Source: Leuctra nigra
Lineage: Eukaryota > Arthropoda > Insecta > Plecoptera > Leuctridae
NCBI GenBank assembly: GCA_934045905.1
Contig: OW203771.1
Span: 20,964,069 to 21,028,068 of the forward strand
Direction of reading: 5' to 3'
DNA: 64,000 bases
In this document: positions 46,758 through 56,212 of the stretch, piece by piece
How positions within the stretch are numbered: the first letter of the stretch is position 1
Layout of the letters: each line of letters begins with the position of its first letter
The notes under the pieces: model-generated
What the model saw: the letters and a program-made list of their open reading frames with translations, nothing else
What the model was told of the DNA's origin: nothing
Database searches by the model: none
Program-made: the position numbers and the translations under genes

Positions 46758-47832
46758 TGTCTACTTCTTGTAAGTAGAGAGTAGAAAATACGAAAAATAA
46801 TGAAATAAAGTAATAAAAATCACCATGATAAAAATACACATGAATATTTTCAGCCTTTTCTCCGGACTATATAAGTGGTATGTTGTGAAATTTATAAATC
46901 AATGAATTAGGTAACACGATGTTGAAATTTTTAAATAATATCATATATTATTTCATTGCTCAAAACTAGTAGAAAAAATCAACAAAAAGTCACACACTTT
47001 ATATTTTATATTTTGAAACCTTTGACACCTACATCGATTTTTATTTTTTAATGGAATGATTGGAGTAATGATAACGGTCAATACAACAATTAAATAATTA
47101 TTCGCCGTTTGTTTGACAAATCATTGCTATCGGTGACCTAAACCTGTGTTCGGGATTAACGTGTAAAATAACACGTAAAATGTATAATTATTATTCAATT
47201 GCTATGATACACATTGCAACCAAAAATATTTCTATACCTTTATAACATACAGTTTTCAGTTATAAATTATAAAATAGTGCATACAGTAGAGACACACATT
47301 GATGTGCTCTTAGCGAGCGTCGAAATTCATCTGTTATTCTGCACTAGTAATTGTAGACGGGAAAACTGTTCGACATTGTTGTCACAATGAGAATAAATAC
47401 ACATCGTGACATAACCTTGCCGAGATTGACTCAAGAATAATAGATAGCCCGAGATGCTACTATTTACAGTGAATTATTATGGATGCTTAGAGAAGTGTTG
47501 CCGATTTCAACAGTTATTCAATTAGCAAAAATATATTTATATATCTTCAAAAAAACATAAATATTCAAATTCAAATTTAAAAAATAGCATAAAAAATAAT
47601 ATTAAGTGAAGTCTTTATTAATACAACAGCGAATTTTCTTATGATAAATTAAATTGTTGGGAAGATTTGTACATGGCTGTTTTGAATATCAACATTCTAT
47701 GTTTCTGAAAATTTTCACTTACATTTTATCAACTTACAACGAAAATTTAATTTAAGGCCATTTCCAATCATTTTAGACGGTATACACTTTATGATAGATA
47801 GATTTTTATAAATTAGGTGAGATGATTTAGAC

Positions 47833-48361
47833 CAGCGGTCGCCAACCTTTTGGACCTCGCGGACCACTTATATGACAATTTTATATCTCGGGGACCACTC
47901 AGGCGCGTAAAATACGTATGACGGGAAATACGATTGGTGAGGGAGACAATGGGGGGTCTGGGGGGAGGGCCCCCCAGCACCAAGCGGGTCCGGGGCGCTT
48001 AGCCCCGGAAATTTTTGGTTTTCAGGAAGTCATTTGGCGCGTTTCTACGCTATTTCAGCCAACTTTTTTTTCCAGAAAAAGGGTTTAAAATAACTCTTAT
48101 AGGTATTGGAAATATACTCGGAAACTGATATTATTTTCATTATAGAGCTAGTGAATACGTATAGTTGGTAGGTAGATACTTTGTAAAGGCATTATTACGT
48201 ATTGAAACATGTCCGAATTCAATACATTTGTGTTGTGCCATTTTTCTAAATTAAATAAATTGCATGGAAACTTAAAAGTAAACTTCCAATTTTCTCTGCG
48301 GACCACCAAAATTTTCTCGCGGACCACCAGTGGTCCGCGGACCACCGGTTGGCGACCGCTG
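47833..48361. mobile_element. hAT-type element, 529 bp, 8-bp target duplication
   Basis: The ends CAGCGGTCGCCAACC and GGTTGGCGACCGCTG are perfect inverted repeats of the hAT CAGNGG type. ATTTAGAC flanks both sides (47,825-47,832 and 48,362-48,369). The related segment near 53,720 lacks the insertion. There is no transposase. Confidence 0.94.
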
Positions 48362-48927
48362 ATTTAGACAACTCCGAGGTCCGTCTGTCTCCAGTCGTCG
48401 TTGATTGTGTAAATGCCGGGGAAACTGATGATTATTGTTGACATACAAACTCTCGCTATCAGTGCACTATTTATATTTCCATGCTGTCTCTTAGGACCCT
48501 CCCATCATCCCCTTCCACACCGTTACTGGAACTCCCAGAATGTTTACTTGCAACTTCAGTCGGTTTCAGTGCCCCTGGTTTTATGCAAAACTCATAACAT
48601 TGATGGTGTGAGAAAGCAAATTGTGCCTCTACCGATCAAGTTAGAAAAAAAGTTTCAAGAGCAAAGTTGCTTGAAATTAAATCTAGTTTAAGCGTCGTTG
48701 AACCAATTTTTAAAATTATTAGTTTTATTTACTCAATAATTACGCAACATATAACTACTTATAACTTTAAGGTGATTAAAAATTTCAAATAAGTGGTCAA
48801 CGCTGCATAATCTGCAATTCATTCTCCACAACTTTGTCGCTTTAACATCTAGTCTATCTTCAACGAGACGGGGCGATAACTGCTTTCCAGCCGAGGTCCT
48901 CATTCAGAGGCTCTTCCTTCCCCTTAA

Positions 48928-49842
48928 AGAGCCGCCGCGCTGGTAATTAAAATTGCTCTTGAAACCCGGAAGGTTAGTGTTCGCGGCGCCTTGAGTGTAC
49001 GTGTCATTTCTCTGATTTGCAGTTCCATTTGCGTTTCTTGAACCCGGAAGAAAAGACTGTCGTTGATTAGTTTTCTGTATTTGGTCATGAAAACTTGAGT
49101 TTTGACCCCCAACGTTCGTCTGTTCAGACTGCACGAAATTTACACGAGATTTTCCGCGATTTTGCTTTTCAACTTCTAGAGCGAATTCCAACGCTTTCTC
49201 AATAGTTGTTGGTTTGAGAAGACCAATAAACGAGCTACCATTTTCCTGACGCAATCCAGTAATGAAAACTCGAACCAAACTACGATTTACTAAATCTTTA
49301 ATGATCGAAACTTCCGTTGGATCAAGGTGGTTAGCTTTACTGCATGCCAACTTACCGGCAAGTTTCAAACGTGTCAAATACTCTTTGGCTGATTCGCCGG
49401 GTTTTTGACAAGTTTTGTAATAGATTTGTACCAAATCGTCGGAAACTACTTCCTTTTTGAACCATGAAATGAATGTTTTACAAACTTCTGACCAAGATTT
49501 CTTAGCTAATTCGGGGTTGCTACGCAAATAGTCTGACGCGGGACCTGTTGTGCGCACTCTTAGAATCGTGACTTTTATAGAGTCATCCCATTTGCCTAAT
49601 TCGCCTACCGAATTGATTGATTTTATGAATTCGAATACTGAAACTGAACCAGTTGTTCCTGAGAAGTTAGGAACAAGTGGGAGCAATCCTGCAATGTTGG
49701 GGAAAAGGACTGTGCTTGGATTTTCAATATACAATCCTTGACTTCCATCCAACACATTTTCAACTACGTTTTCACCATTGTTGCTATCATTTTCATTACC
49801 GACATTACTCTGAACTGAATTATCAGCGTTATTATCAGCCAT
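48928..49842 (-). CDS. gag: Gag N-terminal part (capsid region)
   Basis: The start ATG at 49,842 opens an acidic, Asn-rich leader (MADNNADNSVQSNVGNENDS). A helical capsid-like region follows: PNFSGTTGSVSVFEFIKSI, then WSEVCKTFISWF, KPGESAKEYLTRLKLAGKL and FITGLRQENGSS. This order matches Ty3/Gypsy capsid domains of the retrotrans_gag type. The tail is Gln/Asn/Arg-rich. The open frame runs to a stop at 48,904 that lies inside the TTAA-flanked insertion, so the zinc knuckle is cut off. Capsid would form the particle in which reverse transcription occurs. Confidence 0.85.
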
Positions 49843-49957
49843 GATTTTGAATTTAAATTACGCGAAATTTTTAAACTGAAAGTGCAAGTACGAGGTTTTC
49901 TACACTCTCACCTATAAGTACCGAATTCAGAGTTACTGATAGGGCACTGATAAGGCT

Positions 49958-49975
49958 ATCCCACCGCTGTCACCA
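49958..49975 (-). other. Primer binding site, leucine-tRNA type
   Basis: Two bases inside the 5' LTR the minus strand reads TGGTGACAGCGGTGGGAT. It is complementary to the 3' end of leucine tRNAs of the AAG type as I know them, with one mismatch. This is where the tRNA primer anneals to start minus-strand synthesis. The tRNA assignment is from memory and needs checking against the host. Confidence 0.75.
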
Positions 49976-49977
49976 TT

Positions 49978-51691
49978 TGTAGTCTCAGCGGCCTTTAGCG
50001 AGCGGCTTGGCGATTAATGATTTTAATTGCAATGAGTTTATAAAAGTTTTGGTAACGTTTGCTGACCACCACTTATTTTTACTCTAAGAAAAATAAGAAA
50101 AGAGAGAATTTGGAAAATAACCAAAATAAAATCAAATTTCATACATATGCGCACTCATCTGCTTATGAGAATACCAAGTCGAATGAAGTTAGTCAGTTGT
50201 CAAACGTGGATGAAATTCACGGTCTTCTGACCCTATCTTCAAAATCGGTAAGTTGCTAACGCAGCTTATATTGGAACACAGCCGCTGCACTGTGAACTGC
50301 CTCGATAGCTCTGCTGGTAGAGCATCTGACTGGATATCGGAAGGTCGTGGGTTCGAGTCCCACTCGAGGAAAATCTTTTCACATTGCAGTTGGTATTTAT
50401 TAATAAATACCTTGTTTGAAGATTGTAGAGGCGGAGTGTGGTTTGTGAAAACGCACAAGTGCAGAAATCCTCTGGAATCGTAGTTGTACTTGCAGCGAAG
50501 ATTTAAATAATATACTTTTCTTTTGAACTTTGAATTTATAAAAATATAGAAAATATTCTTATCATAAACTATTATTGGAAATATAATAATCGTCTGATTA
50601 TCTTTGAAATAAGTACTTTTAATTGTTGAATAACTTTTCTTGATATTTAAAATATTATAATTGAAAATGAAATGATTGTGATTTGGGAATAATAAGGATT
50701 TTTAGGGATTTTAGTACCTTGGGTTGTATCCTTTTGTGAAGAACTTGTAGAAATCGAAGTCACTTTGAAACAAAGGGTGTTTATTACACTTTTCTTGAAA
50801 TACACCACTTTTACAACACTTTGAACTTTTGAACAGTAGAAACTTTGCGTTCACACTACTTGAACAAAATTAACTCTTAATGAGTTTACTTAACTTCACT
50901 TTAAAAGAGAAAGATATTTAAAAATAACTTGAAGATTGACTTTAAATTAATATTAAAGAACAGGCCGAAATTACTAACAGGTAGTATGATTTTGGAAGGA
51001 AAAAGGAAATACTCTGGACTTCAAGAAAATCTTACATAATTAACCAAGAGACAGCCTGGTCAACCAGCAGGGGTTATCCTGAAGGGGAGAGGAGCTTGAC
51101 AAGAGACAGCCTGTCAAAGACTAAAGTCTTTTGCTCAGTCACTCTGGTTTTGTTACCATCCACGGTCCGCACAGAGGCACCCGGAAGACTTACTCAAATC
51201 TATTTTTAGAATTTCATCATTGTGATGCAACAACCTGTAATATTATATTCTAGCTTTGACGGCAGAGGTCAGTAGCTATACTTACTAGAGGACCACTTCA
51301 CTCCTGGACCACATGTCCCATCTACTGGAGATTGCTCAACTAACAGAACTCAATTATGTCCATCTAGAAGCTAACTGTATTACCTCCAGAAGAAATGACT
51401 TTGAGTTTGAACACTACAATATGGTGTTGATTAATTTAGAAAAACACTTGTTTCAAATTAATGAGATTAACAATAAATGATTAATTATATTGATGAGACT
51501 TCTTAGTTACTGTCTCCTATTCTATCCCATAGTTTGATTATTTAAATAATAATATATAAGAGTTGAGGTTTGAAGTTTAAATAACTATTGATTAAGATGA
51601 TCAATGGTTTCTATTAATTAATTAGATGATACCAATAGATAATTGGTATTGAATGATTTTATATAAGAGTGACCAGGGTCACCTTACTACA
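49978..51691 (-). repeat. 5' LTR of the Gypsy-type element
   Basis: 1,714 bp starting TGTAGT and ending ACTACA, with target copy ATAGG just outside at 51,692-51,696. It is the uninterrupted version of the 3' LTR and shows the empty site for the RTE-type element at about 50,990. It contains one tRNA-like gene. The promoter of the element lies here, but I see no certain TATA box. Confidence 0.93.
50299..50371 (+). tRNA. tRNA-like gene inside the 5' LTR, antisense to the element
   Basis: Same cloverleaf as at 28,947-29,019. One change in the D region (TAGCTCTGCTGG in place of TAGCTCAGCTGG) weakens the A box slightly. The B box GGTTCGAGTCC and downstream TTTT are kept. It would be transcribed by polymerase III opposite to the LTR promoter. 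See the other copy for the anticodon problem. Confidence 0.55.
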
Positions 51692-51696
51692 ATAGG

Positions 51697-52282
51697 CAAA
51701 TCGTTTACTTTTCACGGCACGACGGTTGTAGTCAAACGAAAATGCCGCACGCGAATCACAACACGTCTAGAGAAGGAGGGTGCGGGACTTCCGTAGCAAC
51801 TTGTTCTAGAGATGCGAATGAATTACACCAAACTACTTTTACCTAAATACCTTAATCTCACAAAACATGTGAGCAATACCTTCATAGATGATTGAAAAGT
51901 GTACTAGACATGGTCTACTGAATTTTCATAACGGAAATAAGTTTGTATGCTGTGTCAAATCTGACGGTTGTAGTGGCTGGACGCCCGGGAGGCGGGATCA
52001 GAGTATCACGCAATTGTACAAACGAGGGCCGTGCGTTATAGTGGTATTGGCATGGCAGTTTCATATCCCGGTATAGAGGTGTTAGTCAATGATTAAATTT
52101 AACAAAAATTGTATCTTTGACAATTTTGGAGATATCAAAAATTTACCAATGAAATTAATGAAATTTTGAAATTACCAGGAAAATATTCTCAATAAAAAGA
52201 CTCATAACGAAAGACTACTTTCACCATAAGGTCCCTTCTCAGACTGCATCACCGAGTATTGATTGTAGTGTCTAGTTGGTAC
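51697..52282. other. Flank between the Gypsy-type element and the ORC2-like 3' end
   Basis: This is the host side of the insertion and the 3' region of the ORC2-like gene. No gene of its own is seen. Confidence 0.5.
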
Positions 52283-52952
52283 TCAAGCCTCGTTCTGCTG
52301 CCTATCCTGTAAGAATGCCTGGAGCAGTGAGTCTTCCAGAGGGATGTGAAGTGTCTCTCCCGCAGGACCTCTCTTGCACGTCACCAGCTTGTGGTCCAGG
52401 AACTCCGTCAGCTGCGATCGCAGGATCAGGTCGGAGCTGACGAGAAGGTCCTCGCGACAACGTCTGCAACCAAAGATGAGACATGATTAAGAGAGAATCA
52501 ATCCTGATTGAACTATTTGTAATTTGAGAGGACCTGATAGAATCTATAAAATGGTCTCCTGGGTATTTTATGTAGTTTAGCAGATTTTTGGTGGGGTAAA
52601 AATGAACATTGTTAATTCTAATAGGTAGGTATGTCTCTCCAAATGTTACAATTTCGATGAACAAGTAGGTAACTATGTACATAATTCCATTTTATAGTTA
52701 AAAAATAAAAATCACAGCAATGAGTTCAGTTTGTCTTGAACGTAAAGAAAACACTCTGAAAACCTGTCTAGCTTTATCAACTTTATTGCTAGTGATATGC
52801 TTGGATCTCTAGATGTTACTATTCTAAACGTTTCTTGCAAGTTTATTCTTTACAAATCATTGTCTTACCTGTAGAGATCTTTGAACGGCATGCCACTCTT
52901 CTTTTCTCCTTTGCTAAGAGCAAGTTGATACCTCACAACGACAAGGTAGATA
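52283..52952 (-). CDS. Orc2: ORC2 (origin recognition complex subunit 2), last two coding exons
   Basis: Exon 52,952-52,869 (after acceptor TTTACAG) reads IYLVVVRYQLALSKG, then SGMPFKDLY and ends at donor GTAAGA. Exon 52,463-52,283 (after acceptor TTGCAG) continues CREDLLVSSDLILRSQLTEF, DHKLVTCKRGPAGE and HIPLEDSLLQAFL to TGA. The exons join in frame. This is the C-terminal winged-helix domain of ORC2, which aligns along its length with animal ORC2 up to the stop. ORC2 is part of the complex that loads the replicative helicase at origins. The AAA+ core that should be encoded just upstream is not found between here and 55,885, so the gene is incomplete in this window. Confidence 0.85.
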
Positions 52953-53548
52953 CTGTAAACAACTTCATAAACATGACTTCATAAACATGAAATATTGCAA
53001 GTGGAACTCAAGATAATTTATTGAAAAAGGACCTTTAATTTCTGCTACTAATTTCAGTAAGTCTTTAAACTTTTCTTATAATCTTAAATGCTAATTGAAT
53101 TGACACTTCAAATAATTGAATATTAATGTTAATTACAAAATTCTTTAGTTAGAAGCAAGTTTTAATCTGGATAATGTTTATCACATACCTACTTGAATTG
53201 ATGATTGAGGATGGATAATAATTACAGGTAAAACAAATGATTAAATCATGGTAACAAGTTTTGTGAACCTAAGAGGAAATGTATATTTCATTTTATTGGA
53301 ACAATTGGGTATGTTATGTTCATAAGATACATTATGAGGAGTTCAAAGCAAAACCATTTGACAGTTTGGAAGTCTAGATTTTTAATACAGCATTTACTGT
53401 TTTCTATATTATGTAGTCTAGTTTAATCCGCAAGAATTGTCAGTGTTAAAGATTGTAATTGATAAATAATCAATAATATGTTTACTAAGAATCAAATTTA
53501 ATTTTTAAAACTGTACTTCAAATCAAGGTTTTCTCCCATGTCAGCCCA
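52953..53548. other. AT-rich stretch upstream of the ORC2-like last exons
   Basis: This would be intron of the ORC2-like gene. No ORC2 AAA+ exon, or any other coding stretch, is visible on either strand before the repeats begin at 53,549. Confidence 0.6.
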
Positions 53549-53605
53549 AGGCAACAGAGGTCCGTGTCAAAAGAGTCAAAAGGAGACGCTCGCTTCGCTC
53601 GCTCA
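53549..53605 (-). mobile_element. 5' end fragment of the Helentron-like family (copy f)
   Basis: It reads TGAGCGAGCGAAGCGAGCG on the minus strand, then the tctccttttgactcttttg and acggacctc block seen in copies d and e. The rest is missing. It borders the second copy of the TTAA-type element and may have removed its outer end. Confidence 0.65.
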
Positions 53606-54890
53606 ATAAATAGTGTACTGATAGCGAGAGTTTGTATGTCAACAATAATTATCCCTTCCCCCGGCATTTACGCAATCAACGACGACTGGAGACAGACGGA
53701 CCTCGGAGATGTCTTATTCATCTTACCTCATTTAGAACAATCTTTGGTGATCCTATTATAAAGTGTTTAGGTACCGTCTAAAATGATTGGAAATATCCTA
53801 AAATAAAATTTTCATTGTATGTTGATAAAATGTAAATGAAAATTTTCAGAAACACGTATAATGTTGATATTCAAAACTGCCAAGTACAAATCTTTCTTAT
53901 AATTTTATTTGTCGTAACAAAATTCGCTGTATTGACAAAGACTTTACTTATTATTTTTTTTATGCTATTTTAAATTTTAATTTGAAGATGTAGTTTTTTT
54001 TTAAGATTTAAAAATACTTCTGCGAATTGAATAATAATTGTTAAAATTGGCAACACTTCGCTAAGCATCCATAATAACTCACTGTAAATAGTACATCTCG
54101 GGCTATCTATTTTTTCTCGCGTCAATCTCGGCAAGGTTATGTCACGATGTGTATTTATTCTCATTGTGACAACAATGTCGAACAGGTTTCCCGTCTACAA
54201 TTGCTAGTGCAGAATAATAGATGAATTTCGACGCTCGCTAAGAGCACATCAATGTGTGTCTCTACTGTATGCACTATTTTATAATTTATAACTGAAAACT
54301 GTACGTTATAAAGGTAAATAAATATTTTTGGTTGCAATGTGTATCATAGCAATTGAATAATAATTATACATTTTACGTGTTATTTCACACGTTAATCCCG
54401 AACACAGGTAGGTCACCGATAGCAATGATTTGTCAGACAAATGGCGAATAATTATTTCATTGTTGTAGTGAACGTTATCATTACTCCAACCATTCCATTT
54501 AAAAATAATAAATTCGGTGTAGTGCCAAAGGATTCAAAATTAAAAATGTGTGACTTTTTGTTGATTTTTTTCTACTAGTTTTGAGCAATTATTGATATGA
54601 TATTATTTAAAAATTTCAACATCGTGTTACCTAATTCATTGATTTATAAATTTCACAACATTCCACTTATGGTCCGGAGAAAAGGCTGGAAATATTCATG
54701 TGTATTTTTTTACTTTATTTCGTTATTTTTCGTATTTTCTACTCTCCACTTACAAGAAGTAGACAGTAGACAGACTTGTCTACATTCTACTACAAGAACC
54801 ACATGCACAAAAACTATAAAATGACTTTCTTGCTCTGATTGCGATAGCTACATATTCTCTTAGTAAAGAACCCAGAGAGAAATGAGACTA

Positions 54891-54984
54891 AGGTCGGGGA
54901 CAGGCTAAGTTGAACCCGCTCTAGCATGGGTCGGCCTATACCTGGCAATGCTAAACAGGGTTCATCTTTGCCTGTCACCGACCA
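54891..54984. mobile_element. 94-bp MITE, second copy, TA target duplication
   Basis: Same family as 17,071-17,164: start AGGTCGGGGACAGGC, end CCTGTCACCGACCA, TA on each side. The related segment near 45,625 (minus strand gagactaccta) is the empty site. Confidence 0.9.
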
Positions 54985-55205
54985 TACCTACCTATTCGTA
55001 AACAAATTTGTCCAATGGCCTTTACTCTCAGGTGGTGAAATAAGATCAGTGTCATATATCGCCGTTATAATGGTTGGAATAAAAATCATTAAAAGGATTT
55101 GCAATCTATTAAATAAGGATTAAATAAGTGTTGAACACTTAATTGCGTGTGTGATTATTCTTTATCCACGATGATTTTGTTCGTGTTGTGAAAGTGATGC
55201 TAATT

Positions 55206-55615
55206 GTGAAAGTGACACACCAAACGGCTGGTGTGTTGGATACCTCGGTTCTCGTTAGATCACCGAGGTTAAGCAACATTGAGCGCGGTCAGCGATTGGA
55301 TGGGTGACCATTCAACTCTGCCTTGCCAGGTTGCTGCCGTTGGGTCAGAGAGACTGGGGTGTTTGGGGGTCAGTGTGACGACCTTCCTCCACCTGTTATC
55401 AGTCTCTCGACGGCGCGGGTTGTGGAGGCTCGTGCTCTGAATGTTACACCGTCCTTCGGAAGGGACGTTAAGCCGTTGGTCCCCTTGGTATCTTTCGTCA
55501 GGAGTAGGCTACATGCCGGTACCGGGTTTCCTCTCCTCCCTTCTCTATATTACATTCTCACTAGTGGAGCCTGGCTCTGTTGAGAATATAGACTTAATAA
55601 TAATAATAATAATAA
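55206..55615 (+). mobile_element. 5S-rRNA-derived SINE (SINE3 type)
   Basis: The head matches 5S rRNA: TACCTCGGTTCTCGTTAGAT, CACCGAGGTTAAGCAACATT, GAGCGCGGTCAGCGATTGGA and TGGGTGACC, thus including the 5S internal promoter. A GC-richer body leads to a TAA repeat tail. TAATT occurs on each side. The related segment near 45,420 lacks the insertion, which proves mobility. Polymerase III transcription from the 5S promoter is the known mode for this SINE class. Confidence 0.88.
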
Positions 55616-55921
55616 TAATTACGTCATTTGACTTGGTAGCCAGTCTGGACCCAGCGATCATAACAATTAATACACGGGATCTCCGATCTCACTTCTGTTT
55701 ACATTTTTTGCATGGGAACTCCAGTCGGAAGGCAACGTTATCAAACATTGTTCCCAGCTAGACCAATCACAGTTATGACAACAAATTCGTCCCCAAATCT
55801 GGTCCCACCTTATTTACCTGTAAAAACACCGCCTACAATAGCAATTAGGGCTGATTCTCTGGGATCAGTCAGCCGATCCTTGCCCTTAAGGCGTAGGTAA
55901 TAATATCTTCCCACTACTTAC

Positions 55922-56017
55922 CTGTGACTTCTGAATCCGTGCATAAAACAGTAGATTTGTCCTCAACGTGTGCATCATCAAATTCATCTGACAAGTTTTT
56001 GTTGTCATCGTCTTCCT
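55922..56017 (-). CDS. Candidate acidic coding exon, possibly ORC2 N-terminal region
   Basis: A 96-bp segment is bounded by acceptor TTACATAG and donor GTAAGT. It encodes EEDDDNKNLSDEF, then DDAHVEDKSTVLC without stops. It starts in phase 1 and ends in phase 1. ORC2 N-terminal regions are acidic and disordered, and it lies in the correct order and strand between the 59,206 start and the C-terminal exons. The link to ORC2 is inference only. Confidence 0.4.
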
Positions 56018-56212
56018 CTATGTAACAAGACAAGACCCCTTTCGGCGAGGTTTATTTCCTGAAAAGTTAAATAGTTTTAGGCAAAATAGACTATTAAAGG
56101 TTTGAGCAGTTATGCAATTGCGAATGTTGTAGCCACCAAAAAGTTTTAAGATACAGTTAGTATAATTAATTCTATACCTACCTATATAAGTACATAGCAA
56201 TATTATTAAAAT

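Larger units (their letters stand above)
43156..48923. mobile_element. 5.8-kb TTAA-flanked (piggyBac-type) insertion in gag, itself nested
   Basis: TTAA lies at both ends (43,152-43,155 and 48,924-48,927). The termini are inverted over GGGGAAGGA. Removing the insert and one TTAA keeps gag in frame. No transposase is recognisable, so it is non-autonomous. It holds two hAT elements, a Harbinger-type MITE and a 1.5-kb segment also found at 56,213-58,560. A second inverted and shorter copy runs from about 53,606 to 55,885, also ending in TTAA. Confidence 0.82.
28411..51691 (-). mobile_element. Ty3/Gypsy-type LTR retrotransposon with macrodomain (23.3 kb with nested insertions)
   Basis: The element has 1.7-kb LTRs starting TGTAGTCTCAGCGG and ending CCTTACTACA, flanked by ATAGG on both sides (28,406-28,410 and 51,692-51,696). 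Coding order on the minus strand is gag, protease, macrodomain, RT, RNase H, integrase. Large insertions account for its length: an RTE-type element in the 3' LTR, a Helentron-like element after pol and a 5.8-kb TTAA-flanked element in gag. The domain order RT-RNase H-integrase places it in Ty3/Gypsy (Metaviridae). Pol carries one nonsense codon and two frameshifts, so this copy as read is defective. Confidence 0.93.
53606..55885. mobile_element. Second, inverted and truncated copy of the TTAA-flanked element
   Basis: In reverse orientation it matches 45,225-48,480 and the 43,156-43,223 end of the gag insertion. It finishes with GGGCAAGGATCGGC (minus strand) next to TTAA at 55,886-55,889. It lacks both hAT elements and the 43,224-45,222 insertion, and has a MITE (54,891-54,984) and a 5S-derived SINE (55,206-55,615) that the gag copy lacks. 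It lies where the ORC2 AAA+ exons would be expected. Confidence 0.8.

Noticed and set aside
48413..48691. 92-residue plus-strand open frame beginning MPGKLMIIVDIQ
   Set aside because: It lies inside the TTAA-flanked insertion and is related to no family I know. Its first part is repeated near 53,640 without conservation of the frame.
55441..55900. Plus-strand open frames with the stretch KTPPTIAIRADSLG
   Set aside because: The same stretch occurs on the minus strand at 43,156-43,260. Both lie in the end of the TTAA-flanked element, so this is transposon sequence and not a host gene.
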